Shown piece after piece: positions 1-6,218 of a stretch of 42,338 nucleotides of DNA. The stretch spans positions 1-42,338 of the IMG/VR virus record IMGVR_UViG_3300028895_000534. One strand, given 5' to 3'. A program made the translations under genes and the position numbers. Origin of the DNA: a virus. The first letter of the stretch is position 1; each line of letters opens with the position of its first letter. The notes under the pieces are model-generated. The model ran no database searches and was not told the DNA's origin. It saw only the letters and a list, made by a program, of their open reading frames with translations.

Positions 1-59
1 TATATAGGGGGGACCGAGGTACCCCTGCATAAGTGGTTAGGCGGGTTAGGTCCGTTAGG
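1..59. repeat. Left side of junction inverted repeat, with GTTAGG triplet
   Basis: Bases 28-41 (CATAAGTGGTTAGG) are the exact reverse complement of the last 14 bases of the window. Three GTTAGG hexamers follow at 36, 45 and 54, spaced 9 bases. Bases 7-25 can form a small hairpin (GGGG/CCCC-type stem with an interrupting mismatch). If the two ends are joined, a 27-base G/C-rich spacer lies between the arms. Inference: a junction-proximal protein-binding or cruciform site, possibly tied to replication or packaging. No gene is seen in 1-159. Confidence 0.6.
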
Positions 60-119
60 CGTTACCTCGCTCTATCTTCACCAATCTCTGATAATTAATT
101 TCCTTTTTTCTAGATCGTT

Positions 120-153
120 GAACAAGACACAGTTCGGAAACCGTATCTTGTTC
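120..153. terminator. Hairpin after the 160-372 gene
   Basis: GAACAAGA (120-127) pairs with TCTTGTTC (146-153). Two interrupted inner stems (AC/GT and GTT/AAC) extend it towards a CGGA tetraloop. It lies immediately downstream of the stop of the leftward gene 160-372. No clear run of U follows on that strand, so it could be a processing or stability hairpin instead of an intrinsic terminator. Confidence 0.35.
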
Positions 154-159
154 AAGAAT

Positions 160-372
160 CTATTTTCCTTGTATCATATCTATCAAACGATATATCCACA
201 ATTCAATCTTTGGTTCATCGTTCCTGTGCATGGGTTTAGTATAATGGCATCCATTTTTTGCCAGTATACCCGCTAGTTCATCGCGATTGATTTCAGGATT
301 CTCTGCGAGAATATCCTTGCATTCGGTCATACGCGATACCTGTTGCCTTCCGAGCATCATTTTATAGGACAT
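160..372 (-). CDS. Small hypothetical early protein, 70 aa
   Basis: A short leftward gene with a good ribosome site (AGGAAAAG about 5 bases before ATG). The product mixes a helical N-terminal half (residues 1-42, rich in Asp, Glu and Leu) with a basic, aromatic C-terminal half. No family is recognised. The leader contains an AACCCCT...ATAGGA block that recurs upstream of 450-905 and 37613-37993, suggesting shared control. It follows 450-905 in the same leftward early unit and would be read before the genes at 42 kb if the map is circular. Confidence 0.6.
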   Translation of the reverse strand: MSYKMMLGRQQVSRMTECKDILAENPEINRDELAGILAKNGCHYTKPMHRNDEPKIELWIYRLIDMIQGK

Positions 373-406
373 TATTTCTTTTCCTATCTTAGGGGTTATC
401 GAATTT

Positions 407-436
407 GGGCACGGTCACGCTCTAAAATCCGTGCCC
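407..436. terminator. Intergenic 8-bp hairpin
   Basis: GGGCACGG (407-414) and CCGTGCCC (429-436) form a perfect 8-bp stem with a 14-base loop in the gap between two leftward early genes. No U-run follows on either side. Position fits a partial terminator or an RNase processing site; the sequence does not decide between them. Confidence 0.4.
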
Positions 437-449
437 TGTTCGAGAATCC

Positions 450-905
450 CTAGATTCCCTTTGCGATGTTCAGGTACGTTCGGTCCTCACCGAGGATTTT
501 CGGATACAGCTTAGTGAGGAACGAATCCAGAGTTCCACTCGACATTGCGGCGGCCATCTGATCTGCACAGTTTTCTTGTGCGTACATCATGGCGGCTGAT
601 GTCAGGTGTCGTGGCTTCTCGCGAAGATCATTATTGTTCTTCTCTTTGCCGATTCGCTCGTTGTCGGAGTTCATAAGATTCACGAAGTAAATCCAACCGA
701 GAGAATGCGCCACAGTGCGAACATGATCTTCCGCTGTTACCGTAGTGCTCGTAATCGCTTTCTGATACGTGGCACTTGTTGGCATTTTCTGAAAAGTGTA
801 ATGAATTTCTTCCGGCTTGTAGTGGTTCATTACTTCTTCTCTTGAAGCCACAGCGGTAGTTTTGACTACTTCCGTAGTCCCGTTATCAGTGGTTTTTTGT
901 TCCAT
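450..905 (-). CDS. Hypothetical early protein, 151 aa
   Basis: First gene of the leftward early unit, starting about 75 bases downstream of a consensus-like sigma70 promoter (979-1007). Ribosome site GGAG lies 5 bases before ATG. The N-terminal 20 residues are Thr/Val-rich and look disordered; the remainder is predicted mixed helix with a small hydrophobic patch near residues 70-80 (WIYFVNLM). There is no transmembrane segment or catalytic motif that I recognise. Its promoter-proximal place suggests strong immediate-early expression, such as a host-takeover or anti-defence role, but this is inferred only from position. Confidence 0.65.
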   Translation of the reverse strand: MEQKTTDNGTTEVVKTTAVASREEVMNHYKPEEIHYTFQKMPTSATYQKAITSTTVTAEDHVRTVAHSLGWIYFVNLMNSDNERIGKEKNNNDLREKPRHLTSAAMMYAQENCADQMAAAMSSGTLDSFLTKLYPKILGEDRTYLNIAKGI

Positions 906-937
906 GATAACTCCAATTATAAGGGGTTTACCTTGAA

Positions 938-954
938 GATACTCTAGCAGTATC
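938..954. promoter_or_regulatory. Dyad GATACT-N5-AGTATC, candidate operator
   Basis: A perfect 6-bp dyad with a 5-base spacer, lying about 18-34 bases downstream of the start expected for the leftward promoter at 979-1007. The half-site GATAC/GTATC recurs at 1021, 1056 and 1342 in the same control region, more often than chance would give in about 450 bases. Inferred to be a repressor site; no repressor has been matched to it. Confidence 0.4.
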
Positions 955-978
955 CGTTGTTCTTTACTTATCTACTAC

Positions 979-1007
979 ATTATAGGCTCAACTAGTCAGA
1001 AAGTCAA
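979..1007 (-). promoter_or_regulatory. Leftward sigma70-type promoter P1
   Basis: On the minus strand, TTGACT (1007-1002) and TATAAT (984-979) are separated by exactly 17 bases. This is a near-consensus host sigma70 promoter. It points at gene 450-905 and hence at the whole leftward early unit. Confidence 0.85.
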
Positions 1008-1018
1008 CTACTTTGTTC

Positions 1019-1062
1019 GAGATACTTCGCAGTCTGAGATTCAACTCGCTGGCTTGTATCTC
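1019..1062. promoter_or_regulatory. Inverted repeat GAGATAC...GTATCTC between P1 and P2
   Basis: GAGATAC (1019-1025) and GTATCTC (1056-1062) are perfect inverted copies 30 bases apart. They share the GATAC half-site with the dyad at 938-954. They sit just downstream of the P2 -10 box and upstream of the P1 -35 box, a placement suited to a looping or cooperative regulator. Confidence 0.4.
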
Positions 1063-1078
1063 AATCGTTTACTACGTA

Positions 1079-1107
1079 AGTATAGCACATCGACCCTGAA
1101 AAGACAA
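1079..1107 (-). promoter_or_regulatory. Leftward sigma70-type promoter P2
   Basis: On the minus strand, TTGTCT (1107-1102) and TATACT (1084-1079) are separated by exactly 17 bases. Weaker than P1 by match but with ideal spacing; it gives tandem leftward promoters about 100 bases apart. Confidence 0.65.
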
Positions 1108-1108
1108 C

Positions 1109-1276
1109 CCTAACAAACGCCTATAATGTTATTTCATCTATTCCTATTATTCCGATTATCGTAGCCTTGTACCTAACAGAACCCTAACGTAGTGCCCATA
1201 TCCTAACAAACACCTAACATTGTCCCTACTACCGTACAAATCCCTAACAAACGCTATATCCTAACAGAACCCTAAC
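1109..1276. repeat. CCTAAC iteron array (eight copies)
   Basis: CCTAAC begins at 1109, 1172, 1183, 1202, 1213, 1243, 1260 and 1271. Three pairs (1172/1183, 1202/1213, 1260/1271) are exactly 11 bases apart, one helical turn, so paired protein subunits would sit on the same DNA face. Several copies share the longer form CCTAACA. The array lies in the gene-free divergent control region beside AT-rich DNA, as origin iterons or clustered operators do. The same hexamer appears at both window ends. Confidence 0.75.
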
Positions 1277-1347
1277 AAGACCCCCCACCCCGTCCCCCTC
1301 CTGCGTGTATATAGGACTCCCAGAAATATATGGGAAATTTTGATACT

Positions 1348-1376
1348 TTGACCGGCGTCACAATGTGATGGCTAAT
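1348..1376 (+). promoter_or_regulatory. Candidate rightward (late) promoter with internal dyad
   Basis: TTGACC (1348-1353) and GCTAAT (1371-1376) are 17 bases apart. A perfect dyad TCACA-A-TGTGA (1358-1368) fills the spacer, and a TCCCA/TGGGA inverted repeat (about 1318-1335) lies upstream. The -10 box is weak, which would fit a late promoter needing an activator or alternative sigma factor. It is the only reasonable candidate before the terminase genes. Confidence 0.35.
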
Positions 1377-1387
1377 ACGCTATATGG

Positions 1388-1918
1388 ATGGCGCACCGGC
1401 GCAAGAAACCGCGTTTTCTATTTTCCCTAGTGAGAAAAATAATGAATAAGCTAAAGAGAATGCTGTCCCGGCATCATAGGATGGTGGACTTGATCCTGGC
1501 CGGATTAACGAATAAGGAAATTGCGGAACGGCTGAACTGTACGCCGCAGAATGTTTCTCTTGTACATAAGAGCCCCGTTGTGCAGGCGGAACTCGCAAGA
1601 CGGCGAGAGAATATTGAAAAGAAAACGGATAGTAATCTTGGCGTCGCGATCCAGGACGCGGAAATGATTTTGCAGAAAAACGCGAAGGATGCCGCGCAGG
1701 TGCATGTCGATCTTCTTAAGAGCGAAGATGAGAGTGTTCAACAGAGGAGCGCGAATGCTATTCTGGATCGCGTGGGTATTCACGGAAGAGGTCAAGATAG
1801 CGGGGGCAAGACTATTGTTATAGAAACAGATCAGGTTAATCTTCTTCAGATTGCTATGCAGGAATCGAAGAAGGAAGTTATTGATATACAGCCCCCGGCC
1901 CCCGCGGATTTGACCTAG
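1388..1918 (+). CDS. terS: Terminase small subunit-like DNA-binding protein
   Basis: The product carries a helix-turn-helix at about residues 32-60, in which the segment with NKEIAERLNC and TPQNVSLV matches the recognition region of small terminase subunits. A helical oligomerisation-like region and a polar tail follow. It sits directly before the large subunit, the usual order. Known role of the family: recognising packaging sites on phage DNA and loading the motor. The start is uncertain: neither ATG 1388 nor the in-frame ATG 1442 has a good ribosome site, although a weak GTGAG precedes 1442. The residues before 1442 are basic and may be untranslated. Confidence 0.75.
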   Translation: MAHRRKKPRFLFSLVRKIMNKLKRMLSRHHRMVDLILAGLTNKEIAERLNCTPQNVSLVHKSPVVQAELARRRENIEKKTDSNLGVAIQDAEMILQKNAKDAAQVHVDLLKSEDESVQQRSANAILDRVGIHGRGQDSGGKTIVIETDQVNLLQIAMQESKKEVIDIQPPAPADLT

Positions 1919-1931
1919 GTTAAACTATCTC

Positions 1932-1977
1932 TCCCCGCACAGCGGGAACAGCGATCTTAATATCAAGATTCTAGATA
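1932..1977 (+). promoter_or_regulatory. Leader element, copy 1 (hairpin + ACAGCGATCT)
   Basis: A small CCCGC/GCGGG hairpin (1934-1946) is followed by GGAACAGCGATCT and an imperfect dyad TATCAAG/CTAGATA, then the AAGGA ribosome site of the next gene. A near copy lies at 2199-2232 before the large terminase, and similar elements lie upstream of leftward genes near 41.4 and 42.0 kb. Likely an RNA-level control element; function inferred. Confidence 0.5.
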
Positions 1978-1987
1978 AGGAAAGAAA

Positions 1988-2185
1988 ATGGCAAAAGGTA
2001 AAGTAAGTGCGCAAGAGAAGAAATGGCAAGCAGAAGACGACGCAAGAACTCTTATGGCGGCTGTAGAGATACAGACTAGTAAGCGCCGGATGAGTGCCGC
2101 GAAAAGAGAGTTAAATAATCAAGCGAAGGCTATTAAGAAAGCGGCTAGGATTTCTGCAGGAAGTCTTTCTAAGAAGCGGAAATAG
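1988..2185 (+). CDS. Small Lys/Arg-rich protein, 65 aa
   Basis: Strong ribosome site (AAGGAAAG before ATG). The product is highly basic and probably almost entirely helical, with Lys/Arg clusters throughout and a basic C-terminal end (KKRK). It lies between the two terminase genes. Small basic proteins here could bind DNA or assist packaging, but no family is recognised. Its leader repeat is shared with the following gene, suggesting the two are co-regulated. Confidence 0.7.
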   Translation: MAKGKVSAQEKKWQAEDDARTLMAAVEIQTSKRRMSAAKRELNNQAKAIKKAARISAGSLSKKRK

Positions 2186-2198
2186 TTTTTGTGCAGTT

Positions 2199-2232
2199 GG
2201 AACAGCGATCTCGTTATCAAGGATCTTGATAG
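2199..2232 (+). promoter_or_regulatory. Leader element, copy 2, sequestering the large terminase ribosome site
   Basis: GGAACAGCGATCT matches 1945-1957 exactly, and the following 16 bases match the first copy at 13 positions. Here TATCAAG (2215-2221) and CTTGATA (2225-2231) form a perfect 7-bp stem with a 3-base loop, and the AAGGA ribosome site at 2219-2223 lies inside it. ATG 2234 begins right after the stem. This arrangement would limit terminase translation. Confidence 0.5.
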
Positions 2233-2233
2233 A

Positions 2234-3940
2234 ATGTTGACAGAGAAAATGAGCCCCGCGATGTTAGAAAGCCTCCGTGAGAGGGCGAAGGGGAATTTGT
2301 ACTTCTTCGCGAAGGGCATTCTTGGGTACGATTTCCTGGACCCGATCGTGCACCGCCCCTTGTGCCGCGTTCTCGAACTCTATGACGGATACAACTCCTC
2401 GCTCGATTCCCCGAAAGAAGAGTACGAGGAGGCCCTAAGAGAGGTAATTCTACGACATTCTGCAGTACGCGGGGTTCCTATAACAGAACACGAGATCGAG
2501 GAAAGAATCGAGGAAGCTCTTACAAGAGGAATAAAGAAATGTAAATTCACACTCCCTCGTGGCTGGCTTAAGACAACGGTTTGTTCTATATCCTACCCCC
2601 TATGGCGCTCTATTAGGAATCCCGATGTTAGAGTCCTCCTCACGCAGAATACCTATACAAACGCTTGCTCAAAACTCGCATCAATTAAAGGTCAGGTGGA
2701 ATCAAATGATCTGTTCCGAATCTTGTTCGCGGATCTCTTGCCCGGCGCAAGATCGAAGTGGAAAAGTGACTCGCTCTGTCTTACACGAAAAGGATCTTTC
2801 GCTGAATCTACGTTCGAAGCGGCAGGTGTCCGTACACAAGTTACCTCTCGACACTACGATCTCATCATCGAGGACGATACTGTTGCACCAGAGAGCGATG
2901 ATCTCACCGCTGATGTAGCGTGCCCCTCTCCTGAGGAAATAGCGAAGGCAATTGGCTGGCATAAGCTAACGATACCTTTGCTCGTGGACCCCGGCAAGGG
3001 TCAGAATCTCGTGGTGGGAACACGATGGGCGGAATACGATATTCTTTCCTATATTGATGAAAAGGAGCCCTATTATTGGAGCGTCCAACGAGCCTCCCGT
3101 GAGAATTCCGATGGTACCGAGAATCCCAAGGGAACAATCTGCTATCCCAGTCGCTTCCCCGAGCATGTTCTAAAGAGTATAGAAACATCTCTTGGCCCCT
3201 ATATGTTCGCGGCCCTCTATCGCAATAAACCCATGGCTGCGTCCGACATGACGTTTAAGCCGAGTTGGATAAAGTACTACGAAACCGAGCCACAATCCCT
3301 AATCGTATACACAACCGTTGACCTCGCTACTGATCCCTCTATCGCAAAAGGCTCTAAGCTAGACTACAATGTAGTTCTAACTACTGGAAAATGTCTCATA
3401 AGCGGGGACATCTATATCCTCGATATATGGCGCAAACATGCGAACCCCTCCGAGGTTATTAACGAGATCTTTCGACAAGTGCAAACCTACGGTTCTCTTA
3501 AGGTAGGTGTTGAGTCGGTCGCGTATCAATCCACGATGCTGTATTGGATTCGTGAGAAGCAGCAGGAGAAGAAATATTGGTTCGCTATTGATCCCATTAC
3601 GCATGGGAAAAGAGCAAAGGGTTCTCGTATCCAGGGCCTCCAACCGTTATTCGCGGATGGAAGAGTTCTTCTACGAAAGCATCATGGTGTTCTCGTAAAC
3701 GAACTCCTCTCGTTCCCGATGGGACAAAACGATGACGTAATAGACTGCTTATCTATGCAGCTCCGTTATTGGAATCTCACGAAGAGCGCTAAGGATATAA
3801 AGCAACAAAAGATAAAGGATGATCCTCTTTCCATCGACTTCGCTCTGGAGCAGATTCAGAATCGTGGAAAGAAGAAGGGATTCCCATATGATATCTCCCG
3901 AATAAACAGTCCCTCTACGGGGATACACAGAAGGAATTAA
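2234..3940 (+). CDS. terL: Terminase large subunit (packaging ATPase-nuclease)
   Basis: This is the two-domain packaging motor. With ATG 2234 (568 aa) the ATPase shows a deviant Walker A (LPRGWLKTT, residues about 107-115), Walker B (YDLIIEDD, 208-215) and coupling motif VVGTRW (260-265). The RNase H-like nuclease supplies D363 in VDLATD, E427 in GVES and D500/D501 in NDDVIDC. It translocates DNA through the portal and cuts the concatemer. An upstream in-frame TTG at 2189 would add 15 residues, but that stretch is a near copy of the untranslated leader at 1945-1977, so ATG 2234 is preferred. Next gene starts 4 bases after the stop. Confidence 0.93.
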   Translation: MLTEKMSPAMLESLRERAKGNLYFFAKGILGYDFLDPIVHRPLCRVLELYDGYNSSLDSPKEEYEEALREVILRHSAVRGVPITEHEIEERIEEALTRGIKKCKFTLPRGWLKTTVCSISYPLWRSIRNPDVRVLLTQNTYTNACSKLASIKGQVESNDLFRILFADLLPGARSKWKSDSLCLTRKGSFAESTFEAAGVRTQVTSRHYDLIIEDDTVAPESDDLTADVACPSPEEIAKAIGWHKLTIPLLVDPGKGQNLVVGTRWAEYDILSYIDEKEPYYWSVQRASRENSDGTENPKGTICYPSRFPEHVLKSIETSLGPYMFAALYRNKPMAASDMTFKPSWIKYYETEPQSLIVYTTVDLATDPSIAKGSKLDYNVVLTTGKCLISGDIYILDIWRKHANPSEVINEIFRQVQTYGSLKVGVESVAYQSTMLYWIREKQQEKKYWFAIDPITHGKRAKGSRIQGLQPLFADGRVLLRKHHGVLVNELLSFPMGQNDDVIDCLSMQLRYWNLTKSAKDIKQQKIKDDPLSIDFALEQIQNRGKKKGFPYDISRINSPSTGIHRRN

Positions 3941-3944
3941 ACAG

Positions 3945-4265
3945 ATGAATTTAATTGATTTGATCGAGAACATATCCCCCTCTAGTGGGAACGAAGTAAC
4001 GGCGGTCTCTACTACGGATGCAAACTGGACTAGTATAACACTGGACGATAATGCAGTATTCATAGATGTCTCTCTTTCAGGAGACAGCGCTCATATGGTT
4101 TGCAAGAGTGGAACTCCAACTGGAACAGACACGGGATGTATCTATCTCGCATCTATTCCCGTGAGGCTTCCTTGCAAAAGAGCTACTAAGCTTTGGATTC
4201 GTAGGTCCGGTAGTACAGATGTAACCGCCTATGTAACCGAATACATATCCACCTCCGCGACGTAA
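3945..4265 (+). CDS. Hypothetical beta-rich structural protein, 106 aa
   Basis: Good ribosome site (AAGGA about 8 bases before ATG) just after the large terminase. The composition (Thr, Ser, Val, Ile; alternating hydrophobics; conserved-looking turns such as SGDSAH and GTDTGC) suggests a compact beta-sandwich. Two or three cysteines are present. The position between terminase and portal and the late transcription unit suggest a virion or capsid-accessory protein, but no family is recognised. Confidence 0.65.
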   Translation: MNLIDLIENISPSSGNEVTAVSTTDANWTSITLDDNAVFIDVSLSGDSAHMVCKSGTPTGTDTGCIYLASIPVRLPCKRATKLWIRRSGSTDVTAYVTEYISTSAT

Positions 4266-4279
4266 GAAAGGAAAAGAGA

Positions 4280-4552
4280 ATGTCTGATGATTTCAATCCA
4301 GTAATAGGAACAAGAGAAGTACCTCACGTAACCGGAAATCGGCAAGATATGTCAGTGATTCCTACAAATGGGGCACACTGTGCTATTATCCTGCTCACAG
4401 CGAGCTCTAATAAGCCCGCGATCAGTGTAAAGCTTAAAGAGATAGAAGCTCTCTGCGATACATTTGAGTTAAAGAAATGGTCTGCTTCCTCTCTTCCTGG
4501 AAAAAGTGCGGAAGTAAAAGTATTGGCTCGTGTTAGCAAGTCGAAGGAATAA
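4280..4552 (+). CDS. Hypothetical protein, 90 aa
   Basis: Preceded by AAAGGAAAAG before ATG and followed 3 bases later by the fibre-like gene. The N-terminal half contains a short beta-like stretch (HCAIILLTA) after a polar start; the C-terminal end is basic. It probably belongs to the same small-structural-gene cluster as its neighbours. No recognisable domain. Confidence 0.6.
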   Translation: MSDDFNPVIGTREVPHVTGNRQDMSVIPTNGAHCAIILLTASSNKPAISVKLKEIEALCDTFELKKWSASSLPGKSAEVKVLARVSKSKE

Positions 4553-4555
4553 CTA

Positions 4556-5959
4556 ATGGCTGACAAATATGCAGTAGCAACAGCTAATTGGTCAAGTACA
4601 GATGCTTGGTCGCTATCTAGTGGCGGCCTTCCTGGTGCGGCTAAACCGCAAGCTGGAGAAAGCGTTATCTTTGATGCAAATTCAGGGAATATCACTGTCA
4701 GCCTTGACGAGAATACTGCAAGTCTTGGTGGCCTGAATATGACCGGATTTACTGGAACGCTCGATCTCTTAGGATACAATTGTGATAGTTCTGGAGATAC
4801 GACTATTGATGGAACTTTCACAGGAACAGGAAGTCTTCTTTGCGGCGGGTCATTGGAAATACTAAGCGGGGCATCTTTTGATATTGGTGTGACAACTATA
4901 TTAAATGCGAGCACAGGTTCGCATATATTAACAAGTAATTCAAATACCCTTGGTGGACTAATAATAGATGATAGCGGCGGGGATGCAGTATTCACGTTTG
5001 CAGATGAAATAACTTGCGCGGTATTTATACATCTGGATGGAATAACTACTCTTAGTGAGGACTTAAGTTGTTCTGGTTTCGCAATTGATGGCGGGACATT
5101 CGACGACGATGGAAACAATATATACGCCGCAGGCCCAATTACCAGAACAGGTGGGGTGTTTACATCGTCCGGCAGCCTGACGGTAACCGACAACACGACT
5201 ATATCGGGTGCGAGTACGTCGTTCAACATCAATCATCTGATTATCGCCGCCGATAAGATACTCACGCCGTTGTCGAGTTTTTACGCTAAGAAAGTAACCC
5301 CGACCGGCAACATCGCAGAGACTAGTTATACGATCCTCATAACTGGCGCCTCGGCCGGTTGGTGGGGTTTGCAGGTCGGAACTGTCGCCAGCAACTTGCG
5401 GCTTAGGTTTCCGTCGGCTGGTACGGTGGTTCCCGGTAACGACATCCGACTGGAGAACAAAGGTTTTGAGATAGCGGTGTCCGGTTCCAAGACGTTCGCG
5501 TGGGACGGGAACATCGACCTCGGCGGCGGTGAACTGTACATTAGAGACATCACGGCAGGCTCGCCCAATTACGCCGAGGTGAACATGGGAGCATACTCGC
5601 TGACTAATGCTTCTGTCAAGCTGGGCGATTCCCGGCCCGGTGACTATCAAGGTTCGGGCAAGATTGGGTTCGGTACTGGAAGTCATTCTATCCTATCGCT
5701 TGCCAAGGGTTCCGCCGGTAATGGAGCGAACGAGATAAACTTTGGCTCGTCCGTGGTTGCCTGTTCTGGAATACTTAATGGGGATAACATAACCTGTACC
5801 GCGGATACTGCGATAGTAATAGGAGGAACTCTCTCGAACGTAGATCTTGATAGCGGTCTTCTCCTATACGCCGGATCAACGGACGATGGTTCTAACACCG
5901 GAGATATTCTCCCCTTCTCTGGTTCCCTTAATCTAAGCCCCTCGCTTGGGATGAATTAA
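4556..5959 (+). CDS. Fibre/beta-solenoid-like surface protein, 467 aa
   Basis: The protein is dominated by short Gly/Ser/Thr/Asn-rich beta repeats (for example GTFTGTGSLLCGGSLEIL and SGASFDIG), the signature of a right-handed beta-helix or similar solenoid used by phage fibres and tailspikes. The ribosome site is AAGGA before ATG 4556. Codon choice changes inside the gene: the first 170 codons and the last 60 favour GGA, CTT and AAT like the rest of the phage, while about 5080-5760 favours GGC, CTG, AAC, ACG and GTC. This indicates a swapped middle domain. A receptor-binding or decoration role is inferred; the beta fold is only predicted by eye. Confidence 0.6.
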   Translation: MADKYAVATANWSSTDAWSLSSGGLPGAAKPQAGESVIFDANSGNITVSLDENTASLGGLNMTGFTGTLDLLGYNCDSSGDTTIDGTFTGTGSLLCGGSLEILSGASFDIGVTTILNASTGSHILTSNSNTLGGLIIDDSGGDAVFTFADEITCAVFIHLDGITTLSEDLSCSGFAIDGGTFDDDGNNIYAAGPITRTGGVFTSSGSLTVTDNTTISGASTSFNINHLIIAADKILTPLSSFYAKKVTPTGNIAETSYTILITGASAGWWGLQVGTVASNLRLRFPSAGTVVPGNDIRLENKGFEIAVSGSKTFAWDGNIDLGGGELYIRDITAGSPNYAEVNMGAYSLTNASVKLGDSRPGDYQGSGKIGFGTGSHSILSLAKGSAGNGANEINFGSSVVACSGILNGDNITCTADTAIVIGGTLSNVDLDSGLLLYAGSTDDGSNTGDILPFSGSLNLSPSLGMN

Positions 5960-5989
5960 TAACACAAAACACACTAGGAAACTAAAGGA

Positions 5990-6205
5990 ATGAGTTCATT
6001 GTCATCACAAGACAGAGAGTGGGTTAAAGCTATGATCAAGACCGCATCTGTGGAAATTCTCGAGCAGGTGCGTGTTGCGATAGATGAATCACAGGTCCAT
6101 TGTCCTGTGGTTACTAAACTAAGGAATATCTCCATTGGAATAGGAATAGGGGTATTCATTGCGGGTGGCTCAGCGGGAGCTACTATCGTATCGTTGTTTA
6201 CCTAA
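5990..6205 (+). CDS. Small single-span membrane protein (holin candidate), 71 aa
   Basis: Polar, helical N-terminal half (residues 1-45, including HCPV) followed by one hydrophobic span (about residues 47-70, Gly- and Ile-rich). This architecture occurs in phage holin-like and XhlA-like proteins. It immediately precedes another membrane protein, and no other lysis gene is evident nearby. The ribosome site is AGGAAAC, about 9 bases before ATG. Holin function is an inference from topology and context. Confidence 0.5.
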   Translation: MSSLSSQDREWVKAMIKTASVEILEQVRVAIDESQVHCPVVTKLRNISIGIGIGVFIAGGSAGATIVSLFT

Positions 6206-6218
6206 GAGGAGCATTATA

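Noticed and set aside
1109-1276. Telomere or CRISPR-like array from the CCTAAC repeats
   Set aside because: Copies are only six bases, unevenly spaced and separated by different sequence, fitting iterons better.
1364-1368. CRP site in the control region (TGTGA/TCACA)
   Set aside because: The half-sites are in the wrong order and spacing (TCACA-A-TGTGA) for CRP; kept only as a generic dyad.
4324-5686. Long antisense frames (302 and 207 codons) under the fibre-like gene
   Set aside because: Val/Pro/Ser-rich antisense shadows with no ribosome site, opposite a gene with clear beta-repeat protein features.
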